Part shown: piece after piece, positions 8,576-15,194 of the stretch | How the letters are laid out: the number at the start of each line of letters is the position of its first letter | Numbering within the stretch: position 1 is the stretch's first letter | NCBI GenBank assembly: GCA_934358675.1 | Contig: CAKRKX010000043.1 | Coordinates: 1 to 19,827, forward strand | DNA: 19,827 bases | From: an uncultured Agathobacter sp. | GTDB lineage: Bacteria; Bacillota; Clostridia; Lachnospirales; Lachnospiraceae | Direction: 5' to 3' | Position numbers and translations under genes: made by a program | Notes under the pieces: model-generated | Told to the model about the DNA's origin: nothing | The model's database searches: none | Seen by the model: only the letters and a program-made list of their open reading frames with translations

Positions 8576-9220
8576 ATGTGGAATTATGAAAAGCGGTTAC
8601 AGTATCCGATACGGATCAGCACGCCGAATGCAAAGCTGGCGTCGTATATTATCAGTCAGTATGGCGGTCCGGACGGCGAATTAGGCGCATCCATGCGCTA
8701 CCTTTCGCAGCGGTTTTCCGCTGCAAATCCGCGTGTTGCGGGGCTGCTTACCGATATCGGTACAGAGGAGCTTGCGCATCTTGAGATGATCGGTGCGATC
8801 GTAAGGCAGCTGACAAAAGGTCTGTCGGCGAAGGAACTGGAGGCGGCGGGTTTTGCACCGTATTATATTGATCACACGGCAGGTGTGTGGCCGCAGGCCG
8901 CCGGCGGTGTCCCGTTTAATGCCTGCGAGTTTCAGTGCAGCGGCGATGCGATCGCGGATCTGGTGGAAGATATGGCTGCGGAGCAGAAAGCGCGTAAGAC
9001 ATACGACAACATTCTGCGTCTTGCGACCGATCACGATGTGGCGGATCCGATCCGTTTCTTAAGAGAGCGTGAGATCGTGCATTTCCAGCGTTTCGGTGAG
9101 GCACTTCGCATGGTACAGGAGGAGCTTGACAGCAAAAATTATTATGCGTTTAATCCGGATTTTGATTGTTCAACCGGAAGAATGGATATGGGAAAAATAA
9201 ACAATATTTCTAAAAAATAA
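8576..9220 (+). CDS. cotJC: Spore coat protein CotJC, manganese catalase family
   Basis: The protein has 214 residues, which is usual for CotJC. It has the four-helix di-manganese catalase pattern: Glu35 in GELGASMRYLSQRF, Glu65 and His68 in TEELAHLEM, Glu136 in DMAAEQKARKTY, and Glu166/His169 in REREIVHFQRF. These fit the metal ligands of manganese catalases, so the protein may still decompose hydrogen peroxide, although CotJC is shorter than the free-standing enzymes and is mainly a coat component. Helix-turn regions and a Gly-rich VWPQAAGGVPF segment are also typical. The start is preceded by a G-rich GGAAGGGGGAAG ending 7 bases upstream. The last ~20 residues are variable. No clear terminator follows. 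Confidence 0.93.
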   Translation: MWNYEKRLQYPIRISTPNAKLASYIISQYGGPDGELGASMRYLSQRFSAANPRVAGLLTDIGTEELAHLEMIGAIVRQLTKGLSAKELEAAGFAPYYIDHTAGVWPQAAGGVPFNACEFQCSGDAIADLVEDMAAEQKARKTYDNILRLATDHDVADPIRFLREREIVHFQRFGEALRMVQEELDSKNYYAFNPDFDCSTGRMDMGKINNISKK

Positions 9221-9317
9221 CAAATAGAAACGAATATTAGCAAAATAAGACAAAAAATTCGTACAATTTGTGATAAATGGCTTGTTATTTTAGCATTAAA
9301 AGAGTAGTATGAATGTA

Positions 9318-9323
9318 TATAAT
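9318..9323 (+). promoter_or_regulatory. Possible -10 box of the chemotaxis receptor gene
   Basis: A perfect TATAAT at 9318-9323 lies about 47 bases before the receptor start in an AT-rich 149-base gap. At 17 bases upstream only ATTAAA (9295-9300) is found, a poor -35 box. No match to the flagellar sigma-28 -10 sequence GCCGATAA was seen. The rest of the gap (9221-9369) holds no gene that I can see. Confidence 0.35.
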
Positions 9324-9369
9324 ACAAATACAGAACGAATGGGTTTGGTTATTAAGATGAGGTGGAAAT

Positions 9370-11103
9370 ATGGGTAAAACAAAAGACAAAGTACAGAAAA
9401 TCAAAAATGAAAACGTGCGACAGCGTGTACAGAAATCATTTACCGTTGTTACGGTAATGTTGGGATGCGCAGCGCTGATCGGCATTGTTGCATTGTTCGT
9501 AATGACTTCCCTGTATGAGCATGCGTTAAAGAATTACGGTTTTTCACAGGGTGACATTGGTAAGGCGGTGGTTACATTGTCCGAGACAAGAAGTTCGCTG
9601 CGTGCGGCTGTCGGATATATGGATTCAGATGAGATTTCCGATATGCAGGATACTTACGCACAGAAAAAAGAAGCTTTCCAGGGATATTTTGCAGATATTG
9701 AGGATAGCGTAGTGAACAAGCAGGGCCGTGAAATCTATGACAAGATTGCCGGCGAGCTGGATGAGTACTGGGCGCTCAGTGATTCAATCCTTGATGCGGG
9801 AAGTACGACCGATCCGGGCGCTTCCGCACAGGCACAGGCACAGGAGTATGAGGAATTAAAGGGTAAATATGATACCATTTACAGTGATTTCGCATCGCTC
9901 ATGGACTTAAATGTAACGAAGGGTGATTCTCTTGAAGTTACACTCCGTGTTGTAAAATGGATTCTTGTGATCGCTATGATCCTGATCCTTGTTGTTTCCT
10001 TCATTATTTCAAGAAAACTTGGAAACAAGATCGCGATCGGAATCGAGAAGCCTCTGAAGGATTTACAGGGACGCCTTAAGACATTCGCACAGGGTGATTT
10101 AAGCAGTCCGTTCCCGGAGGTAGAGGTCAGAGACGAGATTGCCGAGATGATCGAGGAAACCAAGGAGATGGCAGATCAGCTTGATCGTATCATCACTGAT
10201 GCAGGTGAGATCATGGGCGCTATGGCTGACGGTGATTACACAGTCGGCACCAAGATCGAGAATGAGTATGTCGGACAGTTCGTTGCATTAAAGGATGCAA
10301 TGCGCAAGATGAACCGCAAGATGAATACAACACTCCGTGAGGTTGCAGAGGCATCCGGACAGGTACGTGCCGGTTCCGAGAATCTCGCAGAGTCTTCACA
10401 GGAACTTGCAGAGGGTGCTACCGAGCAGGCAGGAGCTGTTGAGGAGCTGACCGCAACAATCGAGACAATTACAAGCAGCGTGGAGCAGACTTCCGAGGAT
10501 CTCCTTGTTGCATATAAGAGTGCAAGACAGTATGCTGATGAGGCTGATCAGAGTCGTGCAGAGATGGAAGCTATGATGGAGGCAATGGAGCGTATCAATG
10601 AGACTTCTCAGAAGATTGCAACCATTATTTCCGATATCGAGGATATCGCAAGCCAGACGAACCTGTTGTCACTGAATGCGGCAATCGAGGCTGCCCGTGC
10701 CGGTGAGGCCGGAAGAGGATTCGCAGTCGTTGCTGAGCAGATCGGAGGTCTTGCCGATCAGAGTGCGAAGTCTGCGGTTGATACAAGACAGTTGATCGAG
10801 GGTGCTTTGCATGAGATCGAGGCCGGTAATGAGGCTGCCAAGAATGCGACTGAGTCTATGCAGCGTGTTGTTATCGGTATCAAGGAAGTGGCTCAGTCAG
10901 CTAAGACTCTGAGCGAGAATTCCGCTCAGCAGGCAAAGGCAATGGAAGAGGCCGAGAAGGGGGTTGAGCAGATCTCCGATGTTGTACAGTCCAACTCCGC
11001 AGCATCCGAGCAGTGTTCTGCTACCAGCCAGGAGCTTTCCGCACAGTCTGAGTCGTTAAATGAACTGACAAGTGCATTCATCTTAAGAAAAGATAATCAG
11101 TAA
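9370..11103 (+). CDS. Methyl-accepting chemotaxis protein
   Basis: The receptor has 577 residues. ATG 9370 is preceded by AGGTGG with 5 bases of spacing. It has a short cytoplasmic N-terminus, a first membrane helix at about 24-47, an external domain of about 145 residues that looks like a four-helix bundle ligand domain, a second helix at about 194-214, and a HAMP domain at about 215-268. Residues about 273-325 (MGAMADGDYTVGTKI) look like a second HAMP-like unit. The signalling part starts near 330; the hairpin tip is IASQTNLLSLNAAIEAARAG and GRGFAVVAEQI (about 426-457), which binds CheA and CheW. Repeated Glu/Gln-Glu sites such as ATEQAGAVEEL and SAQQAKAMEEAEK are likely methylation sites. 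The ligand is not predictable. The gene is a single unit with its own terminator. No C-terminal CheR-binding pentapeptide is seen. Confidence 0.95.
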   Translation: MGKTKDKVQKIKNENVRQRVQKSFTVVTVMLGCAALIGIVALFVMTSLYEHALKNYGFSQGDIGKAVVTLSETRSSLRAAVGYMDSDEISDMQDTYAQKKEAFQGYFADIEDSVVNKQGREIYDKIAGELDEYWALSDSILDAGSTTDPGASAQAQAQEYEELKGKYDTIYSDFASLMDLNVTKGDSLEVTLRVVKWILVIAMILILVVSFIISRKLGNKIAIGIEKPLKDLQGRLKTFAQGDLSSPFPEVEVRDEIAEMIEETKEMADQLDRIITDAGEIMGAMADGDYTVGTKIENEYVGQFVALKDAMRKMNRKMNTTLREVAEASGQVRAGSENLAESSQELAEGATEQAGAVEELTATIETITSSVEQTSEDLLVAYKSARQYADEADQSRAEMEAMMEAMERINETSQKIATIISDIEDIASQTNLLSLNAAIEAARAGEAGRGFAVVAEQIGGLADQSAKSAVDTRQLIEGALHEIEAGNEAAKNATESMQRVVIGIKEVAQSAKTLSENSAQQAKAMEEAEKGVEQISDVVQSNSAASEQCSATSQELSAQSESLNELTSAFILRKDNQ

Positions 11104-11142
11104 GAGGCGGTAACGCAGTTCGGTTAAGAGAAAAGTAGAAAG

Positions 11143-11192
11143 AAACCCGTTTTACGGATTCCTTATGAGGAATTTCGTAAAGCGGGTTTTTT
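11143..11192 (+). terminator. Intrinsic terminator after the chemotaxis receptor
   Basis: AAACCCGTTTTACG (from 11143) pairs with CGTAAAGCGGGTTT (ending near 11190), with one G-U pair, and a further GATTCC/GGAATTT extension around TTATGA. Six T residues end the structure at 11187-11192. Confidence 0.88.
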
Positions 11193-11204
11193 GATGGAGA
11201 CGAG

Positions 11205-11222
11205 AAAATTATTGATAATTTT
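11205..11222. promoter_or_regulatory. 18-base AT-rich palindrome upstream of the ABC gene
   Basis: AAAATTAT (11205-11212) and ATAATTTT (11215-11222) are perfect inverted repeats with TG in between. It lies 17 bases before the -35 box of the ABC gene promoter. It could bind an activator or a repressor, or be chance in an AT-rich gap. Confidence 0.35.
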
Positions 11223-11238
11223 TGTCGAGTTAAATTTG

Positions 11239-11268
11239 TTGACGATGTAAATGCCCTGACTGTACAAT
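11239..11268 (+). promoter_or_regulatory. Sigma-A-type promoter of the ABC transporter gene
   Basis: TTGACG at 11239-11244 and TACAAT at 11263-11268 are separated by 18 bases, each one mismatch from consensus. Transcription would begin near 11275, immediately before an inverted repeat. Confidence 0.65.
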
Positions 11269-11276
11269 GATAGTGA

Positions 11277-11292
11277 GTTAGATATGACTAAC
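11277..11292. promoter_or_regulatory. Operator-like inverted repeat at the ABC transcription start
   Basis: GTTAG (11277-11281) and CTAAC (11288-11292) form a 16-base inverted repeat with a 6-base centre, directly downstream of the predicted transcription start. The TTAG-N6-CTAA shape is reminiscent of MarR/TetR-type operators, and related exporters in this bacterial group are often preceded by such regulator genes. No regulator gene is present nearby in the window. Confidence 0.4.
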
Positions 11293-11310
11293 GCAGTGAG
11301 GAGGAGTTTT

Positions 11311-12396
11311 ATGAAAGACAAAAAGCAAAGAGCGATGTCGAGACTGATGGAGATCGCAGGAAATCACAAGTATTTTTCCTATAATGCAGCGTATGTCTGC
11401 TCGGCACAGATGATCTTAAAGCTTGGAATCGGAACGGTTGCCTTAATTGGAAGTATGCTTTTAATCAAAAACGAGATCAGTGTTCTGACATTTTTTATGT
11501 TCCTGCTTGTGGTGACCCGTATGTATGAACCGCTTCAGATCGCGTTACAGAATCTGTCGGCGATCATCAGTATGGATACGACCTGCGAGCGTATGGATGA
11601 GATTCTTTCCCATGAGGAACAGACCGGAAAAAGCGAGCTGACCAATCAGGGATACGACATCGTGTTTGACCATGTCGGATTCTCTTATGAGAGCGGATAC
11701 GAGATCTTGTCCGATGTCAACTTTACCGCAAAACAGGGGTGTGTGACCGCGCTGATCGGACCGTCCGGCGGCGGAAAGACAACGGTTACAAGACTTGCAG
11801 CGCGATTCTGGGATTGCAATAAGGGACGGATCACGGTCGGCGGAATGAACGTGTCGGATATCGATCCGGAGTGCTTGTTGTCGCTGTATTCGATCGTGTT
11901 CCAGGATGTGACGTTTTTTAATAATACGGTGATGGAAAATATTCGGATCGGAAAGAAAGATGCGACGGATGAGGAAGTGATGGCAGCCGCAAATCTTGCC
12001 AACTGTACGGAGTTTATCGAGAAGCTTCCGGACGGCTGGAATACAATGATCGGAGAGAACGGTTCCGAGTTGTCGGGTGGCGAGCGTCAGCGTATCTCGA
12101 TCGCGCGCGTATTCTTAAAAGACGCGCCGATCATTCTCATGGATGAGGCGACCGCATCGCTGGATGTGGATAACGAGTCCATTATTCAGGAATCGATCTC
12201 GAAGCTGATCGAGAACAAGACGGTTCTTATTATCGCGCACCGTATGCGCACGGTCGACGGTGTCGACAAGATCGTTGTGCTAAAAGACGGTGTCGTTGCG
12301 GAGCAGGGAACTCCGCAGGAACTGAAAAGCAAAGACAGCATCTACCGCCATATGGTGGAGACACAGCTTGAAACCGAGCAGTGGAAATATCAGTAG
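11311..12396 (+). CDS. ABC exporter with internal deletion of the membrane domain
   Basis: This is a 361-residue protein; ATG 11311 follows AGGAGG with 6 bases of spacing, while ATG 11284 lacks a binding site. The ATPase domain is complete: Walker A GPSGGGKTT (about 150-158), Q-loop VFQD, signature LSGGERQRISIARVF (about 254), Walker B IILMDEATASLD, and the H-loop IIAHRM. The N-terminal ~25 residues (MKDKKQRAMSRLMEIAGNHK) look like the start of a full exporter of this family, yet they are followed almost at once by what looks like the last two helices (VALIGSMLLIKN, VLTFFMFLLVV). A full half-transporter has about 580 residues and six helices, so about 220 residues (helices 1-4) are absent with the frame kept. 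It is probably inactive as a pump, though the ATPase domain may still fold. Confidence 0.85.
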   Translation: MKDKKQRAMSRLMEIAGNHKYFSYNAAYVCSAQMILKLGIGTVALIGSMLLIKNEISVLTFFMFLLVVTRMYEPLQIALQNLSAIISMDTTCERMDEILSHEEQTGKSELTNQGYDIVFDHVGFSYESGYEILSDVNFTAKQGCVTALIGPSGGGKTTVTRLAARFWDCNKGRITVGGMNVSDIDPECLLSLYSIVFQDVTFFNNTVMENIRIGKKDATDEEVMAAANLANCTEFIEKLPDGWNTMIGENGSELSGGERQRISIARVFLKDAPIILMDEATASLDVDNESIIQESISKLIENKTVLIIAHRMRTVDGVDKIVVLKDGVVAEQGTPQELKSKDSIYRHMVETQLETEQWKYQ

Positions 12397-12438
12397 CGAT
12401 ATCAGCGATAGGAAAAATATTTCATCATCTGCGGGATA

Positions 12439-12447
12439 TGGTATAAT
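12439..12447 (+). promoter_or_regulatory. Extended -10 promoter of the PncC-like gene
   Basis: TGGTATAAT at 12439-12447 is a perfect extended -10 element (TGn plus TATAAT). No good -35 box is visible 16-18 bases upstream, which extended -10 promoters can do without. It lies 29 bases before the ATG of the next gene. Confidence 0.6.
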
Positions 12448-12476
12448 AAAGCATAAAGAACGCAGGGGTGGGGCAT

Positions 12477-12965
12477 ATGAATCGGTTGAAAATAGATAAT
12501 ATAGTAAAGAAATTAATCGAATCGCATACGACAATTTCCACGATGGAGAGCTGTACATCCGGTCTGATCGCATCGATGATCACGGACACGGAAGGCGCAT
12601 CGGCAATCTTTCCGGGAGGATTTGTGACGTATCTGAACGAGACGAAAATTCTTGTTGGCGTTGACGCAGAGATCATCCGAAAGTATGGTGTGTATTCGAA
12701 GGAGTGCGCCGAGGCGATGGCAAAGACGGCGCAGGCGAAGCTCGGTACGGATATTGCTATCGGAATTACCGGAACGACCGGAAATATCGATCTGAACAAT
12801 GCAGACAGTGTACAGGGGCAGGCTTTTTTCTGTATTCGGATGATGGATCAGACCTATTCGTATGAAATCAGGGAAGATGTTACCGGAAAAAGCAGGCATG
12901 AGATTAAGCAACGGTATGCGGAGCGGGTATTTGAGGAGCTGGGAACATTAGTTGCAGGACATTAA
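12477..12965 (+). CDS. CinA C-terminal family protein, PncC-like amidohydrolase
   Basis: The protein has 162 residues, the usual length of stand-alone CinA-C proteins. Members with demonstrated activity (PncC) hydrolyse nicotinamide mononucleotide to nicotinate mononucleotide and ammonia, part of NAD recycling. The motif MESCTSGLIASMI (about residues 23-35) contains the expected catalytic serine (Ser25) of the family's ESCTGG motif, with Gly replaced by Ser at the fifth position. GGFVTYLNETKILVGV and GVYSKECAEAMA follow the family pattern. GITGTTGN replaces the common GITGxxGP, so activity is likely but not assured. Start ATG 12477 was chosen for its AGGGG about 8 bases upstream; a GTG 9 bases earlier lies inside that site. 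It has its own promoter and no terminator before the next gene. Confidence 0.88.
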   Translation: MNRLKIDNIVKKLIESHTTISTMESCTSGLIASMITDTEGASAIFPGGFVTYLNETKILVGVDAEIIRKYGVYSKECAEAMAKTAQAKLGTDIAIGITGTTGNIDLNNADSVQGQAFFCIRMMDQTYSYEIREDVTGKSRHEIKQRYAERVFEELGTLVAGH

Positions 12966-12984
12966 TAATCATTAGGGGAATGTT

Positions 12985-13370
12985 ATGAAAATGAAACGTG
13001 TAAGAAATCCTTTTGGATCGTCAGTTTATACTTAGAACCTAAATGCGGTATATGGAAGTTCCTTTTGTTTTATCACGTATGTATGATTTTAGCAGGAATT
13101 GGTATGACTTTATTATATCCGCAAGGGGTAAATTATGGTGCCTCTCCAGCGGTGTTTGCATGTCTTGGCTTACTTGCTCATTGGCTGGTGGTTAATCGGA
13201 AATTGTGGCAGGAGTATAAGCAGCAGGATGGTTGGCGATATCTGCTTTACTATCTGATTCTAGGAAATGTATTGGGTATCAGTTCTCTGATTTTTCATTT
13301 ATTTGGATTTGGATTGGGGTATTTGTTTGGCTATTTTATAAAAGGGGACTCTAAAAATGAAATGCTCTAA
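12985..13370 (+). pseudogene. Small membrane protein gene with a frameshift near its start
   Basis: ATG 12985 has a good ribosome binding site (AGGGGA, 12974-12979) but its frame stops after 16 codons. Another frame is open through the region and continues to a stop at 13370, reading ...KKSFWIVSLYLEP from about 13002 and then a protein with about three hydrophobic segments (LLFYHVCMILAGIGMTLLYP, AVFACLGLLAHWLVV, YLLYYLILGNVLGISSLIF). Adding one base in the codon after CGT at 12997-12999 would join the two frames, so loss of one base near 13000-13003 is the simplest explanation. Without it, translation would need the TTG at 13065, which has no binding site. I do not recognise the family. It could also be a sequencing error. 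It overlaps the next gene by 14 bases, suggesting a former operon. Confidence 0.6.
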
Positions 13371-13563
13371 AGATGAGATAGTTGCAATCTTAAAGCGGAA
13401 TCCTTATCTGGATGCGCGCGTTGGATGTGGTTATCAGGACTTCCGTGATTTTGCATGTGGCAGACAGTTTTATGTGGACAAAACGCATTTTATCACGGAA
13501 TGGCTGAGAAGCGAGGCGAAGGTGACGCTCATCACCAGGCCGCGGTGGTTCGTTCAATGGTAG
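13357..13563 (+). pseudogene. AAA-ATPase-like (PF09820/DUF1703-type) gene, cut at the P-loop
   Basis: The 68-residue product begins at ATG 13357 with AGGGGA 8 bases upstream. FRDFACGRQFYVDKTHFITE and LRSEAKVTLITRPR are the hallmark N-terminal part of the AAA-ATPase-like family, where the next residues should be RFGKT, the start of the nucleotide-binding loop. Here the sequence reads RWFVQW and stops. The complete protein would have about 500-600 residues. The break is at about 13551, and from there the DNA is the 3' portion of a tRNA gene; the stop TAG is the tRNA's D-loop. A recombination or integration event at this point cut the gene. The remnant cannot hydrolyse ATP. Confidence 0.8.
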
Positions 13564-13613
13564 GACATCTGATTCTGACTCAGAAGATGATGGTTCGATC
13601 CCTTCCGGGTGTG
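13552..13613 (+). pseudogene. tRNA-Gln (CUG) fragment lacking its 5' acceptor strand
   Basis: A tRNA-like cloverleaf is visible: D stem GTTC/GGAC (13552-13555, 13563-13566) with loop AATGGTA; anticodon stem TCTGA/TCAGA (13568-13572, 13580-13584), loop TTCTGAC with anticodon CTG at 13575-13577; T arm GATGG-TTCGATC-CCTTC (13589-13605, one T-T mismatch); then CGGGTGT as the acceptor 3' strand and G as base 73. The matching 5' strand would be ACACCCG, but the sequence before the D arm belongs to the truncated ATPase gene and does not pair. The weak 1-72 pair and G73 are usual for tRNA-Gln. CCA is not encoded. It is not a functional tRNA as it stands. Confidence 0.6.
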
Positions 13614-13674
13614 CTGAATGATTTCCCATGTTTCACGAGAAGAACGAATGGAACATTAAATTTTGTATTTGCTA

Positions 13675-13710
13675 TTGAATGTGTGTATAAAATATGCTAT
13701 AATATACACA
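13675..13710 (+). promoter_or_regulatory. Promoter and inverted repeat at the transposase start
   Basis: TTGAAT (13675-13680) and TATAAT (13698-13703) are separated by exactly 17 bases. Transcription would begin near 13710, the first base of the ATG, so the message may be leaderless; no ribosome binding site is visible. TGTGTATA (13682-13689) and TATACACA (13703-13710) form a perfect inverted repeat within the same region. Confidence 0.6.
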
Positions 13711-14111
13711 TGATGAAGGAATACAAACTTACAAAAACAACGGTTTCACTAATTAAATATCACATAGTATTTTGCCCGCGCTATCGTCGAAAAATATTTG
13801 ACGTTGATGGCTTGGAGAAGAGATTTAAGGAGTTGACAATGCAGGAATGCAAAAGCAACGGGATTGACATATATAAAATAGAATGTTGTACAGATTATGT
13901 CTATATGTATATCAGTGTCTATCCACAGCAAAGCATCCCAGAAGTTGTTAAGTTGATTAAGGGTGCAACGTCACACAAACTGCGCGAAGAATTTCCAGAG
14001 CTGAGTGCAATGCCTAGTTTGTGGACTCGGAATTATTTTGTCAGTACTGACGACGAATTAAGATTAAATACTATTGAATGGTACGTTAATATGCAGAAGA
14101 AAAGGGATTAA
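13710..14111 (+). CDS. tnpA: IS200/IS605-type TnpA transposase with altered HUH motif
   Basis: This is a 133-residue Y1-transposase-like protein (starting at ATG 13710 or 13713). KYHIVFCPRYRRKIF at the N-terminus, VVKLIKGATSHKLREEFPEL and SLWTRNYFVSTDD in the second half, and the C-terminal helix with a candidate catalytic Tyr125 in TIEWYVNMQ all match IS200/IS605 TnpA. In the family the core has D-H-U-H, where the two histidines bind the metal; here the stretch is D-Y-V-Y (Tyr63 and Tyr65, codons TAT at 13896 and 13902). Each change needs one C-to-T transition. Strand cleavage activity is therefore unlikely unless other residues take over. No tnpB partner follows, and element ends could not be fixed. 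It is probably a decaying insertion sequence. Confidence 0.85.
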   Translation: MMKEYKLTKTTVSLIKYHIVFCPRYRRKIFDVDGLEKRFKELTMQECKSNGIDIYKIECCTDYVYMYISVYPQQSIPEVVKLIKGATSHKLREEFPELSAMPSLWTRNYFVSTDDELRLNTIEWYVNMQKKRD

Positions 14112-14168
14112 ATTACCTGGTTCTGGTTGTGAAACTAAAATCAATTTACAAACAAGGAGGATTTTTTA

Positions 14169-14966
14169 ATGAAAAAGAAGTATTTTAAAAAAGTAACAAG
14201 CTTCATTTTGGCGATTGCACTTGGGCTTACTTGTGTAGGGATTCAAACGAATACGGCACAGGCTGCCAAAACAAAAGCTATCAAAATCACCAACGTAAAT
14301 GAAGATGTTAAAACGTTGATTGAGGGCGATGAATTCGCCTTAAAAACCAATTATGCCGCTTCAAAGTTGTCTTTTAGCTCTTCGAAGGATACGATTGCCA
14401 CAATTAGCAAAAAGGGCAAAATTGTCACAAAGAGCGTTGGTACAACTAAGATCACCATTACGTTAAAGGCAAACAAGAAAATCAAGAAAAAACTGACAGT
14501 TAAGGTCAAGAAAAACAATCCGCCAAAATTATCATATGAAGATTTTGACGTATCAAGTTTGACCGTTCCGATGTCTTACAGAGGAGAAACGTTTACGAAC
14601 TATATGGATTTATTAGAGAAATATGGAAAAGAAATACCAACAAGTCCGTATTCTGTAGAGGAAAACATTATTTTATATCCTAATCCAAACATAAACTGTT
14701 CAGAAGAAAACAGAACGTTTAAAACTGCCCGCGGAATAGGATTAGGTAGTACAAGAGAAGACGTTTTGCGGGCATATAATCAGCGATGGATGGCCGGTGG
14801 AGGAAAGGCCCAGGAATGGATGAAGGAAATGTATAACACAGATGAACATACCGTGACGGAGGCATATGAATTCTTGTATAAAACCGATTACACTTCCTAT
14901 CATTATGCTTCCATTAAATTTATAATTGATCAAAATGGAAAAGTAATGGTAATCATTTTTAGTTAA
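14169..14966 (+). CDS. Secreted protein with a bacterial Ig-like domain
   Basis: The protein has 265 residues; ATG 14169 is preceded by AAGGAGG. It starts with a standard signal peptide (basic MKKKYFKKV, hydrophobic core, cleavage probably after AQA near residue 32). Residues about 37-114 look like a Big_2-type Ig-like domain, with SFSSSKDTIATISKKGKI and VGTTKITITLKA, the usual repeat pattern of such domains, and a Lys-rich end. The C-terminal half (GIGLGSTREDVLRAYNQR, SIKFIIDQNGKVMVIIF) resembles secreted proteins with a GxGxT-x-EdV...AYG-like motif, but I cannot name the family. There is no membrane anchor or LPXTG motif, so release or cell-wall association is possible. Lower GC than the left part of the window suggests a different origin. 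It is followed by a terminator. Confidence 0.85.
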   Translation: MKKKYFKKVTSFILAIALGLTCVGIQTNTAQAAKTKAIKITNVNEDVKTLIEGDEFALKTNYAASKLSFSSSKDTIATISKKGKIVTKSVGTTKITITLKANKKIKKKLTVKVKKNNPPKLSYEDFDVSSLTVPMSYRGETFTNYMDLLEKYGKEIPTSPYSVEENIILYPNPNINCSEENRTFKTARGIGLGSTREDVLRAYNQRWMAGGGKAQEWMKEMYNTDEHTVTEAYEFLYKTDYTSYHYASIKFIIDQNGKVMVIIFS

Positions 14967-14997
14967 TACAAAACAAGAAAATCTATCAATTTCAAAC

Positions 14998-15033
14998 AAA
15001 AAAAGATCAGACAATTATGTCTGGTCTTTTTTT
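14998..15033 (+). terminator. Terminator after the secreted Ig-like protein
   Basis: AAAAAAAGATCAGACA (14998-15013) pairs with TGTCTGGTCTTTTTTT (15018-15033) around ATTA, with one G-U pair. The A and T tracts make it usable from both sides. The 160 bases that follow, up to the TatA-like gene, are very AT-rich and hold no gene that I can see. Confidence 0.9.
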
Positions 15034-15194
15034 GTTCATCAATTCATAAAGAATTGTCTAATCAGTTCCAAGAAAATAACAAAAAATGAAAATGATTTAA
15101 AATTTTTCTATTTTTTCTTCCATAAAAAATCCAAACACAATCTAAGTAACAATAGAACGAGTTGATAGCACCAGAAAGGAGGCAAATAGAGGCT

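Noticed and set aside
9230..9262. ACGAAT...ATTCGT inverted repeat after cotJC as a terminator
   Set aside because: The arms are only 6 bases with 21 bases between and no T tract follows.
13455..13709. N-terminal extension of the transposase frame starting at 13455
   Set aside because: It runs through the ATPase remnant in another frame and the tRNA fragment; homologous TnpA proteins begin at the KEYKLTKTTVSLIKYH part, and the promoter lies at 13675-13703.
13614..14168. Exact ends of an IS200 element
   Set aside because: I could not find a convincing pair of end hairpins or a matching target sequence on both sides, so only the transposase gene is reported.
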